Origin: a virus
IMG/VR virus record: IMGVR_UViG_3300046463_001154
Coordinates: 1-64,000 of that record
DNA: 64,000 nucleotides
Direction: 5' to 3' (one strand)
The first letter of the stretch is position 1, and each line of letters starts with the position of its first letter. The notes below the pieces were generated by a model. It was not told the DNA's origin. It did not search any database and saw only the letters and a list, made by a program, of their open reading frames with translations. Of the stretch, positions 32,874 through 42,211 are shown in pieces. The position numbers were made by a program, and so were the translations under genes.

Positions 32874-33338
32874 ATGTTCCCCTTTGATACTGTGAGTCCC
32901 GCCATGCCAATTCCCGTGCCGTCACTTTCTACCGGTGGTTGGGTAGTGTCACCGCAGCAGAAAGCCGACTTGCTGATGGCGCACATCTACGAGTCGATGA
33001 ACAACCAGACGTACACCTACCCGGGCAACATCACCAGTATTCAGTATGTCATCGAAAAGCATGCTGGTGACATTCCCGGCACGTGCGAGGGCGTTCAGGT
33101 CGCGATGGAGGCGTACCTCCAGCGCTACTACGACGACGTGAGCGTCCAGGTTGGAAGCGATAACAGCGACGGAACCGGTCTTGTGACGTTGATGGTCTAC
33201 GCGCAGGTAACCGAGGACGGCGTGACATATCCGTACTCCGGTCTCATCCAGGCAAGCAATTCCAAGTTCATCAAAGCCGTGAATCTGAACAACACCGGAC
33301 AGTCGGTGGCGGCCAACGTCATTCAGCAAGCACCATGA
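32874..33338 (+). CDS. Uncharacterised protein, possibly structural (154 aa)
   Basis: A beta-rich soluble protein with a helix (QQKADLLMAHIYESMNNQ) near the N-terminus and several strands after it (VSVQVGS, VTLMVYAQVTED). ATG 32874 or ATG 32904 may be the start; neither has a clear ribosome binding site. Its end overlaps the next gene by 4 bp. A virion role is possible from composition. Confidence 0.55.
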   Translation: MFPFDTVSPAMPIPVPSLSTGGWVVSPQQKADLLMAHIYESMNNQTYTYPGNITSIQYVIEKHAGDIPGTCEGVQVAMEAYLQRYYDDVSVQVGSDNSDGTGLVTLMVYAQVTEDGVTYPYSGLIQASNSKFIKAVNLNNTGQSVAANVIQQAP

Positions 33339-33931
33339 TTTCCGACATCAAACCGATCACGCCCCAGGGTCCCGCGTTCGAAGAGGTGCCCACGCCGGGT
33401 CAGGCACCGGCATGGCTCGAAAGCCTGTTCCGTCGAATCAACAAGTCGATCCTCGACGTCGTGCACTTCGAGCAACATGAATACCTCGATATCCGCAAGC
33501 TGCCGCATGCACTGAAACCCAGTGAAGTGCTGACCAAGCCGCACCTGATGCAGGACGGCTCGATCATCGTTCAGACGGTGTTCCCTATCGCGGTCGACAA
33601 CTGTTTCGTGGTCGTCTATACGCCGATCTTCGAGAACGGCGACGACGCAATGATGGGTCAGCAGCCGGACGATGTCTCCGTCATCGACTTCAAGCTCTTC
33701 TGTTATCAGGAGCGCGGCCGCTTCGCCTACGAGAACGTACCGCAGACGCCTTCACCTGCAATCGCAGCGGAACTCAAGCGTCAGTCCCATGCACTGGGAC
33801 TTCGCAACATGCAGTTCCTGTACTTCACCGTGCTCAAGCCGAACGTTGCGGAAGCTTTCGATGATCCGAACGGTTACGGCAAAGCGGCGGCCTCTGCTGT
33901 GTCGGACGGTCCGACGCCCGCAGCCGACTAA
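33335..33931 (+). CDS. Uncharacterised protein (198 aa)
   Basis: Translationally coupled (ATGA overlap) to the preceding gene. The N-terminal region is helical (PAWLESLFRRINKSILDVVHFE); the middle shows strands (SIIVQTVFPIAVDNCFVVVY). The C-terminus is an Ala/Pro-rich tail. No motif recognised. It belongs to a run of genes leading into the SbcD-like nuclease. Confidence 0.6.
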   Translation: MISDIKPITPQGPAFEEVPTPGQAPAWLESLFRRINKSILDVVHFEQHEYLDIRKLPHALKPSEVLTKPHLMQDGSIIVQTVFPIAVDNCFVVVYTPIFENGDDAMMGQQPDDVSVIDFKLFCYQERGRFAYENVPQTPSPAIAAELKRQSHALGLRNMQFLYFTVLKPNVAEAFDDPNGYGKAAASAVSDGPTPAAD

Positions 33932-33942
33932 GGAGCGCGAGC

Positions 33943-34572
33943 ATGAATCAACCCCTCAATAAGTTCGAGGCAGCGCGCGCTCGTATAACGCACGGCCGTG
34001 ACGAGGGTCAGGCGAACTTCATCAACACAATCGCTGCCAGTCTCAACGTCATCGCGTCGGAAGATGTCGCACGACTGCCCGAGGATCTTTTCTCGAAAGT
34101 CTTCCTCCCATTGCTCGCCGGCGATACCGAACTGCCGCACAAGGTCACGGTCGCAGACTGGATCTCGATCGCCGGTACGCCGTACAAGCCCGTCGACGTG
34201 TTTGATCCTGCAACCGGTGCGGTGCTGTTCCGGGTACCCCCTGTATTTGATTACCAGGGGGTGAACCCGGTCCGCGATCCAGCGGACCGGCGCCAAACGC
34301 CGATTCAGGATGTCGTGACGCTGGCCGATCAGTATTCGCATCTGCACCCGATGGCGGGCGTGAATTATTTGCGCAACGTTTTGGGTCAACGCGCGACGAT
34401 CATGAACACGAGCGACAAGCTCCGCAAACACGCTGTGGTGTGGAACGAAATCCTCACGCGTTACGGACGCCCTCCTCTTTTCGCAGCAGAGCAATCTGCC
34501 ACCACTCCTGCCGCCCCGGCAGCGGGGTCGGTGCCCGCACAGGGAGATGAGCCCGAGTATGAGGACTTCTGA
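33943..34572 (+). CDS. Uncharacterised protein (209 aa)
   Basis: AAGGAGCG lies 6 bp upstream of the ATG. The body is soluble and mixed; the last 35 residues are low complexity (SATTPAAPAAG) ending in an acidic EPEYEDF. The gene overlaps the SbcD-like nuclease start, so the two are translationally coupled. No family is recognised; a role near the nuclease is only suggested by coupling. Confidence 0.6.
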   Translation: MNQPLNKFEAARARITHGRDEGQANFINTIAASLNVIASEDVARLPEDLFSKVFLPLLAGDTELPHKVTVADWISIAGTPYKPVDVFDPATGAVLFRVPPVFDYQGVNPVRDPADRRQTPIQDVVTLADQYSHLHPMAGVNYLRNVLGQRATIMNTSDKLRKHAVVWNEILTRYGRPPLFAAEQSATTPAAPAAGSVPAQGDEPEYEDF

Positions 34573-35680
34573 CCTCAAGATCGCGACGGTTTCGGACGTG
34601 CACCTCGGTGCCAAGCGCACACCGACGCGTGACATTATCAAGAACCTGAAGGCCGCCTTCCCGGATAACGCGGAGACGGCCGAACTCGACATGATCTGCC
34701 TCGTAGGCGACGTGTTCGATACGTTGTTGTCGTTGAATGACGAAGATTTGGTAGAGATCGATTTCTGGATCGCTCACCTGCTGCGCCTGTGCAAAAAGCA
34801 CGAAATCGTGCTGTACGTCCTCGAGGGGACGCCCAGTCACGATTGGCGGCAGTCGGAGCGGTTCGTCTCTATCAATGAGATCGCAGGCATTGGCGCTAAT
34901 CTCAAATATGTTAAAGACATTTCCGTCGAGTACGAACCCTCCCTGGACATATGGGTTGGGTTCGTACCCGACGAGAGTGCGCCGACAACAGACCAAACTC
35001 TTAGCCAAATCTACGACCTGCTCCGAGACAAAGGACTCGAACAGGTAGATTTGATGTTCATGCACGGGCAATTCGAGTACCAACTCCCGCCCCACGTCAA
35101 AGCACAGAAGCACGATTCGGAAGCGTATCTGCGGATCACGCGCATGGGTGTGTTCATCGGACACGTCCATATCCAGTCGACCTACAAGTGGATCTACGCG
35201 CAGGGTTCCTTTGACCGGCTTGGCCACGGCGAAGAAGAGCCAAAGGGGCACTTCCGCGCGACCTTCCGTCCGAACGGAGACCGCGATGTCGTTTTCGTGG
35301 AGAACACCGGTGCGCGCAAGTTCATCACGGTGTACTGCATGCACATGTCAGTCGAGGACTCGCTGCTCGAAATCGAGCGTCGTGTGAAGAACTTGCCGGA
35401 CAACTCGGCGGTGCGTCTGGAAGCCAATCATGACCATCCGCTTTTCGCGGACATGGATGCGCTGATGCGGATCTATCCGCAGTTTGTCTGGAGCAAGAAT
35501 CCGAAGGACGCCGATGAGGAGGAGGCCCCGGCGCTCGAAGAAGGAACGGTGGAGTTCGTGCCTATCACGATCACACGCGAAAACATTGTCGAACTGCTCT
35601 CCGAACGCCTCGTAGCCATGGGTGTCTCGGCGGACATGATCGCCATTGCACAACAGAAAATCAACGAAGTGAGGGGATAA
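34559..35680 (+). CDS. SbcD/Mre11-like metallophosphoesterase nuclease
   Basis: A calcineurin-type phosphoesterase with all metal-binding motifs in order: SDVHLG (about residues 12-17), GDVFD (about 51-55), the EGTPSHD equivalent of GNHE/D, FMHGQFE, and IGHVHI. The family includes SbcD and T4 gp47, which resect DNA ends with an SbcC/gp46 ATPase partner during recombination-dependent replication. No SbcC-like gene is in the window. The start may be ATG 34547 or 34559; the second has the better spacing to GGGAG. The C-terminal 100 residues form a capping domain. It overlaps the previous gene and abuts the next. Confidence 0.88.
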   Translation: MRTSDLKIATVSDVHLGAKRTPTRDIIKNLKAAFPDNAETAELDMICLVGDVFDTLLSLNDEDLVEIDFWIAHLLRLCKKHEIVLYVLEGTPSHDWRQSERFVSINEIAGIGANLKYVKDISVEYEPSLDIWVGFVPDESAPTTDQTLSQIYDLLRDKGLEQVDLMFMHGQFEYQLPPHVKAQKHDSEAYLRITRMGVFIGHVHIQSTYKWIYAQGSFDRLGHGEEEPKGHFRATFRPNGDRDVVFVENTGARKFITVYCMHMSVEDSLLEIERRVKNLPDNSAVRLEANHDHPLFADMDALMRIYPQFVWSKNPKDADEEEAPALEEGTVEFVPITITRENIVELLSERLVAMGVSADMIAIAQQKINEVRG

Positions 35681-36544
35681 ATGCAGCTGATGAATGCTGG
35701 CATTGCCGAGCGTGCTGTTGGTCAGTACCCCCTCTCCGTCGCCACGTCGCTGGCGATTGAGAGCGCCAACGGAATTCACCCGGAAATCCCGGTCGACTCG
35801 CCGCCTATCCTCAAGTACGAGGAGTTGTGGGTCAACCTGAAGACCTTGTTCCGCAACTTCATTGGTGCGCTCGACAAGGTCACCGCCGGAAGTGTGGTGC
35901 CGGAAGAGATCGCCGCGAACCTTGACGATGAGATGGAGCAGATCAGCCAGATCATCGCCGAGAGCAGCAGCGGTCGCTGCAAGGTGGTGTTCTATGTGAA
36001 CAACATGACCAACCTTGCAACACGGTATCGCTACTCCACTCTGCGTAAGGACAACACGCCGAAGCAGATGGAGTACACGGCCATCCTGAAGAAGACGCTC
36101 GCGCTCATGCTGGCTGACAACAAGACCCGGCCGTTGCCGATCTTGACGTTCGATCGCCTGCTCAGTCCGCCTCAAGAAGTCACGCCGAAGATTCTGCTGT
36201 TGACGCATGTCGCGTACGACCTGCTCTCGGCCAAAAACTTTCGCAGCGTCACGCTGCTGGAATCGCATACGGGACGACTCAAGGACAGGGCCCTTTGGTA
36301 CACGAAGTACGCCAACGGTCGTGACCTTGTCATGCTGCCGTTTCGCGAAGACTTGATGCAGGTCTTCGGCGATAACGAGACGTTTGTTCCGATGCCGATC
36401 AAAGTTCGAAAGGAGGTTATCGAGATCGCCAACCGTTTCCACTGGACGAGCGTTACCACCACCGACAAGGTGCGCTTGGGACTTGAGTTCATCCAGGACC
36501 CGCTCACACGGGAAATCTTGAAGAGCATCGTAACCAGTCAATAG
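35681..36544 (+). CDS. Conserved phage-like protein between nuclease and SSB (287 aa)
   Basis: It begins directly after the nuclease stop (TAAATG overlap style). The product has an N-terminal helical part, an acidic helix (EEIAANLDDEMEQISQIIAE) and a C-terminal alpha/beta domain (KILLLTHVAYDLLSAKNF). No nucleotide-binding motif is visible. Its place between a recombination nuclease and the single-stranded DNA binding protein suggests a DNA metabolism role. Function not assigned. Confidence 0.65.
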   Translation: MQLMNAGIAERAVGQYPLSVATSLAIESANGIHPEIPVDSPPILKYEELWVNLKTLFRNFIGALDKVTAGSVVPEEIAANLDDEMEQISQIIAESSSGRCKVVFYVNNMTNLATRYRYSTLRKDNTPKQMEYTAILKKTLALMLADNKTRPLPILTFDRLLSPPQEVTPKILLLTHVAYDLLSAKNFRSVTLLESHTGRLKDRALWYTKYANGRDLVMLPFREDLMQVFGDNETFVPMPIKVRKEVIEIANRFHWTSVTTTDKVRLGLEFIQDPLTREILKSIVTSQ

Positions 36545-36630
36545 GTGCGGGGAAACACGATTCGACTGGGGATTTTTTATTCATCGTGGGTATCGTTTGT
36601 CACCCCACAGAACATCGGATTACAAAGAAA

Positions 36631-37362
36631 ATGAGCGACTTCCGCAAAGAACGAAAGAAGATTGCCTTCGACAATCGCAAGCTGCACCTGTCGACTCCCT
36701 GCCCCACGGCGAAGGGGAAGTGGTCGAGCCTGCAGGTCAATCTCTTCTCGAACAATCCCCGCATCACGGTCTACACCAACGACCCGGACGATCAGGGCGA
36801 ATCGAAGCAGTACGGCAAGATCACCGCGAACCTGGATGCACAAGTCTTCTTCGTGTTCCTCGGCAAGCTGACCGAAATCATCAACGGTCCCGCTGGCGTT
36901 GAAGACAAGGTGAAGATCGAAAACAAGAACTTCATCTTCCCGGGCGGCAAGCGCAGCGAATCGCCGGTCGTCCAGTCCGAACTCCATTTCGGTAAGGACG
37001 CTGAAGGCGTTGTGTGGGTGTCTGTCACCGCGCGTGATCGGCCCCGCATCAAGTTCGCATTCGGTCGCAGCGACTTCCACACGCTCTTCCACAAGTCGGG
37101 CGAGCAATACAGCGCCGGCGAAGCATCGGTTCTCTTCGCGCGCGGCTGGGTGCGCATCATGGAAAACATGATGACCCACTTGCTCGTGACGGAATGGGTC
37201 GAGCCCGAGAAGAAGGACAACGGTAACCGCGGCGGTGGCGGCGGCGGTGGCTTCAACCGTAACAACGGTGGTGGCAATCGTGGCAACAGCTACGGCGGTG
37301 GCGCTGCCGGCGGTGGCGGTGGCGGTTCGACCGAAGAAGTGTCGGACGACATTCCCTGGTAA
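36631..37362 (+). CDS. ssb: Single-stranded DNA binding protein with SSB-type tip
   Basis: The 243-residue product has a core of about 190 residues, a glycine-rich linker (NRGGGGGGGFNRNNGGGNRG and beyond) and an acidic tip SDDIPW. This is the architecture of bacterial SSB, whose DDIPF tip recruits replication and repair proteins; here Trp replaces Phe. The core shows beta strands compatible with an OB fold but is divergent. ATG 36631 is preferred: the longer frame from 36586 adds residues without a ribosome binding site. It follows the nuclease operon after a gap of 86 bp. It would coat single-stranded phage DNA. Confidence 0.85.
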   Translation: MSDFRKERKKIAFDNRKLHLSTPCPTAKGKWSSLQVNLFSNNPRITVYTNDPDDQGESKQYGKITANLDAQVFFVFLGKLTEIINGPAGVEDKVKIENKNFIFPGGKRSESPVVQSELHFGKDAEGVVWVSVTARDRPRIKFAFGRSDFHTLFHKSGEQYSAGEASVLFARGWVRIMENMMTHLLVTEWVEPEKKDNGNRGGGGGGGFNRNNGGGNRGNSYGGGAAGGGGGGSTEEVSDDIPW

Positions 37363-37399
37363 GTAGGTGCAAGGCAGTTGAAATGCAGAGTTAGTTGAG

Positions 37400-37432
37400 G
37401 AACCGGTCAGGCTTACAGAGCTTGGCCGGTTC
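37400..37432 (+). terminator. Terminator after ssb
   Basis: Stem GAACCGG / CCGGTTC with an inner pairing (AGGC...GCTT), followed by TTTGACC. The T tract is short, so termination may be weak. It lies between ssb and the next promoter-like element. Confidence 0.55.
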
Positions 37433-37466
37433 TTTGACCCCAGACCGCATTGAAACTGGCTTCGGT

Positions 37467-37484
37467 GATATATCACCACCCTGA
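37467..37484 (+). promoter_or_regulatory. Phage promoter-like element before the gp68-like gene
   Basis: GATATATCACCACCCTGA fits YATATSAC-N5-TGAA. The core GGTGATATATCACC is a perfect palindrome, so it could also act on the other strand. It lies 55 bp before the start codon. Confidence 0.72.
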
Positions 37485-37520
37485 AGCTTTAGAGTTAGGT
37501 GCTCCTTAGGAGATTGAGTT

Positions 37521-39083
37521 TTGGAACTGCAAATCAGCAAAATCGGTCTGGTCGACAACAGTCGGACCGAGGTGACACTTACGCATCAGGGACAAAGTAT
37601 CGATTGGAATATTTCGGAATTCAAAGGCATAATTAAGGATCTCGAATATGACATCTTCGAGCAGATCAACGCGTTCTGGAAGCATCTGCCGATGGAGCGG
37701 CAGAACGAGATTTTTGCGATCTACCGTCAGCTGAAGGACGTGTTCGGGATGTACTACGGCACGAGCCAACTGACCCTCTATTTGTACGAATTGGTGGCCA
37801 AGCTTTACCAGCTGCACGAGCTCGAAGACGTCAAGCACTGGATCGACTTCCGCGCGAACATCTACTACCCGGCTGACCTCAAAGAGCATTTCGTCATGCA
37901 CGAGATGCCGGGCACGCGTGAAGGCACGTATCTCCGTGAAGACTACGGTTGGCTTATCGCAATCTCTGTCGCGCTGCGCGTGATTTTCCCGATCTGGGGC
38001 GAATTCATCGCGCAAGTGAAGGAAGAGTGCGGGACTAACTGGAAAGAGTTTCACGCGTATCAACTGCTGTCGCAAACGCGCATGGCGCAATCGCCGCACA
38101 TGGAGCGGCTGCGCACGTACGTTGAGTCGATGATCCCGAGCGATCCCAAGAAGATGGATGTCGCCAATAGTGCGCACATTTTCAAGGGCATTAGCGTCGA
38201 AGACTTTCCTGCGTTGATCATGGGTCAGGTGCTCGTTCGCAAGCTCGCCTTTGGCGACGTGCGCGGCGTGGATCCGAACTCGCACTTGGTGAGCCGCATC
38301 TTCAACTTCATCAAGTACAAGACGCGCGGCGGTTCCGATAGCGGTTTCAGCGGAATCGTGAAAGAAAAGAAAGTCGAGGGTCAGAACCAAGACACCGAGA
38401 ACCAGCAGTCGAAACTCGAAAGCTGCAAGGTTAAGTTGCCCGTTGCGGAAGGCAAGATCGCGCCCATCCGCATGTATGCGCGCGACATGCGTCACATCGT
38501 CAAGCAGATTGCCCCGGACATGCCGCCGGAGTATCTGGAGATGTCGTTCGAATCCGTGAAAGCGCTCGAGAACGAGATCCATTTCAAGCCGCAGACTCTG
38601 CTCGTGATGTACGCGCTCCGGAGTCAAAAGCAGCTACAACCGCGTGGTATCCATCACCTGAAGATCTCCTCCAAGCTTCAGGCGGTCGCTGCTGCGCAAG
38701 CCATTTATTGGCACAAGGGCTATCCCGAGCTCGCCGGCCTCGTGAGTGCAATCGCACGATCGAACGAGGACGTGATGCATCTGACGAGTACCGATTCGAA
38801 GGCGAAAATCCCCACGCCGATGATCGAGCAACTCGCAGCGCTCTACAAGCATCCGCGGCGTCAGCCCGGTAAGCAAAAAGCACCCCGACTTCCGACCTCT
38901 GCCGAGATCGCGATTGACCTTGTCTCGAAGCAGCTGAGCGAGCACGACTGGCGACTCACGTTGCCTGCCGAATGGGTTGGTCAACTCACTGGTAACCAGC
39001 ACGACCGTTTCTACGCCGTGCCCGGCAACATCAAAATTAAACTTGCGCAACTATCAATTGCGCTCGCATCAAGGAGTTTCTAA
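37521..39083 (+). CDS. gp68-like subunit of the phage RNA polymerase (520 aa)
   Basis: The length of 520 residues and the position two genes upstream of the beta and beta' C subunits match phiKZ gp68, the fifth subunit of the non-virion RNA polymerase, which has no clear bacterial counterpart and is needed for promoter recognition. The sequence is helical and basic toward the C-terminus and lacks sigma motifs I can recognise. The start is TTG, with TTAGGAG 8 bp upstream. The assignment rests on synteny and length; an unrelated polymerase accessory protein is the alternative. Confidence 0.68.
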   Translation: MELQISKIGLVDNSRTEVTLTHQGQSIDWNISEFKGIIKDLEYDIFEQINAFWKHLPMERQNEIFAIYRQLKDVFGMYYGTSQLTLYLYELVAKLYQLHELEDVKHWIDFRANIYYPADLKEHFVMHEMPGTREGTYLREDYGWLIAISVALRVIFPIWGEFIAQVKEECGTNWKEFHAYQLLSQTRMAQSPHMERLRTYVESMIPSDPKKMDVANSAHIFKGISVEDFPALIMGQVLVRKLAFGDVRGVDPNSHLVSRIFNFIKYKTRGGSDSGFSGIVKEKKVEGQNQDTENQQSKLESCKVKLPVAEGKIAPIRMYARDMRHIVKQIAPDMPPEYLEMSFESVKALENEIHFKPQTLLVMYALRSQKQLQPRGIHHLKISSKLQAVAAAQAIYWHKGYPELAGLVSAIARSNEDVMHLTSTDSKAKIPTPMIEQLAALYKHPRRQPGKQKAPRLPTSAEIAIDLVSKQLSEHDWRLTLPAEWVGQLTGNQHDRFYAVPGNIKIKLAQLSIALASRSF

Positions 39084-39085
39084 TA

Positions 39086-40594
39086 ATGAACGCATCCGCC
39101 CGCATGCACGTCAAACGCCTGTTCCTGATGGAGACCGGCACCTACAACACGCAGTATCGTCGTCCTTACGAGACGAACCTTCAGGGCCATACGCTCAACC
39201 AGCTCGGTGAGGCGCTGGCTGGTACGCAGAAGTACACGCCGGCGCTGTTGGCAGGTGTGGCGAATCAGGTGATCGCGCCGTCGGCCACGGCCGAACAAGC
39301 GGCCGGCATTGTGAACGGCTGGAACGAGCGCCGCATGCGTTTCATGATGGAAGTGGAAACGAAGTTTATGGCGGGCGGCACGTCCACGAGCATCATCTTG
39401 GGCTACACGAACTATCCCGGCGTGATCTTCCAGACGCGGGCTATTGACCCGAGAATGGAATTCTTCGTGAACTCCATCGTCACCGTTCGCACCACGCTCG
39501 AACATACGCCGTTCGGAAATCAGGCGTACACGAATGTCGCCGAGAATGCACACGTACTCGTGGACCCGTCATTCATCGACGCTTACACACCGAACCGGAC
39601 TCACCGCATGCGTCCGGAAGATGTGTACTCGACGATGCAGCTGAACCATCTTTCCGGCCTGGGCGATGTGGTCGATTGCCGTACGGTGTTGTCGGGAACC
39701 CCCGTCGCGTCACGTCGGGGCAACAACCTCGCAGCGGACTACGCAGCGAGCCTCCTCGACAACTACAAGAAGGCGACCGTGGACAACGCGTTCGGCGTGC
39801 AGCAAGAAACCGATGTGCTGGAGACCGCACGCGGCTTTGCGCAAGAACAGCCGCTCGGCTACAACTCGTTCTTTTCGGCGATGACCAAGTTCCGGGACGG
39901 CGTCGTGTCGAACTTCTTCACGTGGCAAGATCTGCAGCGCTTCGATCCGAATGTCGACAACGTGACGGTCGTCGCGGCAACTGGGCAAACGAACCACGCG
40001 GCACCGGCGCTGGGTGAGGTGCACGTCGCAGGCTCCGGCATGTCGCAGGATTGGGGCGGATCGGATCGCCTCACGCAAGTAGCGACCATTCTCAGCCAGG
40101 CAGTTCCGGCATTGATGATGGAGCTCACGTTGACGCAGATCGCGTTCACCACGACCAACCGTCGGGTATTGGCCGGCGCGATGCACACGGGTCTTTCGCT
40201 GGATTCCAGTTCTCCGGTTAATACGGTCATCGGCAATGCGGAGGGTTTCAGCTCGAACGACCTGGGTCCGTATCTGCAGCACTTCATCGTGAAGCTCGAG
40301 CACATGGTCCTGAACGACATCTCGTTCAAGAATGCCGTCGACTTCTACATCGAAATGCGTGCCGACCTGCTGGGCGAGACATGGATCAAGATTTCGCTCG
40401 ACGGAGGTCCGCTGATCGATTACGTAACGCCGAGCTTCGCGGACGCCCTGATGGTGCCCGTCATCACGAACAACGAGAACCTCAACATGCAGCTCTCACG
40501 CGACTTCGAACAGGTGTTCCATCACCTGAACGACCACGCCGGGATGCCCGGAACGTCGGAAGGACTCGCAACGCCGCAGTTCGGTCTCATCTAA
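39086..40594 (+). CDS. Conserved jumbo-phage protein in the gp69 (Imp1/PicA) slot (502 aa)
   Basis: Two genes separate the gp68-like and beta genes here, as gp69 and gp70 do in phiKZ, where gp69 (Imp1/PicA) licenses protein import into the phage nucleus. This product, 502 residues, is soluble, beta-rich and without membrane segments. Near its end ITNNENLNMQLSRDFEQVF resembles a stretch in the 267-residue protein at 12.1-12.9 kb. The start is ATG, 2 bp after the preceding stop, with AAGGAG 9 bp upstream. The import role is an inference from synteny only. Confidence 0.55.
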   Translation: MNASARMHVKRLFLMETGTYNTQYRRPYETNLQGHTLNQLGEALAGTQKYTPALLAGVANQVIAPSATAEQAAGIVNGWNERRMRFMMEVETKFMAGGTSTSIILGYTNYPGVIFQTRAIDPRMEFFVNSIVTVRTTLEHTPFGNQAYTNVAENAHVLVDPSFIDAYTPNRTHRMRPEDVYSTMQLNHLSGLGDVVDCRTVLSGTPVASRRGNNLAADYAASLLDNYKKATVDNAFGVQQETDVLETARGFAQEQPLGYNSFFSAMTKFRDGVVSNFFTWQDLQRFDPNVDNVTVVAATGQTNHAAPALGEVHVAGSGMSQDWGGSDRLTQVATILSQAVPALMMELTLTQIAFTTTNRRVLAGAMHTGLSLDSSSPVNTVIGNAEGFSSNDLGPYLQHFIVKLEHMVLNDISFKNAVDFYIEMRADLLGETWIKISLDGGPLIDYVTPSFADALMVPVITNNENLNMQLSRDFEQVFHHLNDHAGMPGTSEGLATPQFGLI

Positions 40595-40630
40595 CAAGGA
40601 AGGGGCTCGCCAACGAGCCCTGAATAAACC

Positions 40631-42142
40631 ATGACAAGTCCCAATCTGATCGATCTGTACAAGTGGCTCATGCAGACCGCGAACCTGGTCGTCACAAGCG
40701 ACAACCTGGTGTCCGGGAAGCTCATGAAGCAGGCGATGCCTGTTCTGATCAAGGGCAAGCGTCTCGCGCTGCCGACGCCGGAGCACCTCGCGAATCCGGA
40801 CAAGAGCCAGATCGTACTGTTCCACCCGCTGGCAGAATCGATCACGCGCGGCGAATCCGAAGTGCTCGAGAAGTTCCGGGCACTGCTGATGGTGCGCTTC
40901 AACTTGGTCGCGGCCGAGCTGATGCTGCAATTGATCTCCATCGCAATCTCGACGGACCTGCACGCGCAGCTTGCACCCGATCAGTCGGAATTCCTGTCGA
41001 AGGTGAAGAACGCCGATGACAAGACCTACGACTTGTTCAAGAAGGTGCTGGCAGCAATGCCGTCCGATCAGACCGCGCGTCGCATCATCACCATCTTCCT
41101 CAAGAAGACGGGCTCGGTCGGCGGAAAGCGTCACAAGCGTGTCGGTGTCGTGACCTTCCCGCTGTATCAGGAACTCAAGAAAGACGGCAACGACATCTAC
41201 GGTATCAAGTGCCGCGTGAAGGACAAGGAGACGCTGGTCGCACTGATGGAATTCATGTTCCCTCAGATCGACGTCGAAGGTTCATATCACCGTGGATCGG
41301 ATTCGGACGTAGCACCGAACCTGGATGCGCTGATGCAGGCTTCGCTCGCCGTGATTGCGCCGTTGAACGACTTGACGACCACTTTCGAGAATCAGCTCGG
41401 TGACGAAACCAACCCGGGATCTGACCTGATGATCAACTGCGAGTGGGAGCGCACCTTCGACAACCTGGGCGTGATGCTGTCGGAAATCCGCAAGGTTCCG
41501 ATGCAAGCGGGCAACGAGGGATCGTCGGGCGAACCGCCGGTGACCACGCAACCCGCAGCTGCGACGGTGCCTGCTTCGTATCCGCAACCGACGCAATCTG
41601 CAGCACCTGCTCCGGTCGTGCATGCTGCGCCGGCACCGGCACCTGCCCCCGTTGCCGCACCGATCGCAGCACAGCCGGTCGCCACCACGCCTGTGAACCG
41701 TCAGCCTCTCGACGGATTCCTCGCTCAGCGCGAAGTAGAACGCATGATGCATCAGCAACATCAGCAAGCGTGGATGGCAGCAACGCATCAGGCTCCGGTT
41801 TCACCGCCACCGCATCAGCCGGTCTATCAACAGCCGACCGTTACGAATGGCTTCTACCCGAACGCAGCGATGCAACCCCCTGTACCGCAGCAGCAGCAGC
41901 CGCACATCGTGCACACGGGTCGTGGGCTGGACTTCAACTCGGTGTTGGCCTCGAATCCGTCCGTTGCCTATGCGACCGGTGGTTATCCGGCCCAGCATCA
42001 GCAAGTCCCCGCTCAGCCGCAAGGGTCGCGTTGGGCACAGCAACAGAGCCAGCCGATGTATCCGCAGCAACCGGCGTATCCGCAGCAAGGGTACCCGCAG
42101 CAAGGGGGTTACTTCCCGCCCCAGAATGGCCGCTTGGTCTAA
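40631..42142 (+). CDS. Protein with globular N-terminus and long Pro/Gln/Ala tail (503 aa)
   Basis: About 300 N-terminal residues form a helical, charged globular part. The rest is low complexity: Ala/Pro stretches (APAPVVHAAPAPAPAPVAAP), His/Gln runs (MMHQQHQQAW) and YPQQ repeats near the end. The tail is almost certainly disordered. By order it is in the phiKZ gp70 slot, but homology is unproven. GGAAGGGG upstream is a plausible ribosome binding site. A terminator follows. Confidence 0.62.
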   Translation: MTSPNLIDLYKWLMQTANLVVTSDNLVSGKLMKQAMPVLIKGKRLALPTPEHLANPDKSQIVLFHPLAESITRGESEVLEKFRALLMVRFNLVAAELMLQLISIAISTDLHAQLAPDQSEFLSKVKNADDKTYDLFKKVLAAMPSDQTARRIITIFLKKTGSVGGKRHKRVGVVTFPLYQELKKDGNDIYGIKCRVKDKETLVALMEFMFPQIDVEGSYHRGSDSDVAPNLDALMQASLAVIAPLNDLTTTFENQLGDETNPGSDLMINCEWERTFDNLGVMLSEIRKVPMQAGNEGSSGEPPVTTQPAAATVPASYPQPTQSAAPAPVVHAAPAPAPAPVAAPIAAQPVATTPVNRQPLDGFLAQREVERMMHQQHQQAWMAATHQAPVSPPPHQPVYQQPTVTNGFYPNAAMQPPVPQQQQPHIVHTGRGLDFNSVLASNPSVAYATGGYPAQHQQVPAQPQGSRWAQQQSQPMYPQQPAYPQQGYPQQGGYFPPQNGRLV

Positions 42143-42163
42143 ACCGGACCTGACGGCATAAGC

Positions 42164-42209
42164 CGGAGAAGAGAGCTCACGCCCTCTTCTCCGACTCTTT
42201 CTTTTTTTG
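42164..42209 (+). terminator. Terminator of the gp68-like operon
   Basis: A 10 bp perfect stem CGGAGAAGAG / CTCTTCTCCG with a 10 nt loop, preceded by GACGGCATAAG and followed by ACTCTTTCTTTTTTT. It shows the upstream half of the phage terminator signature. Confidence 0.82.
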
Positions 42210-42211
42210 CG

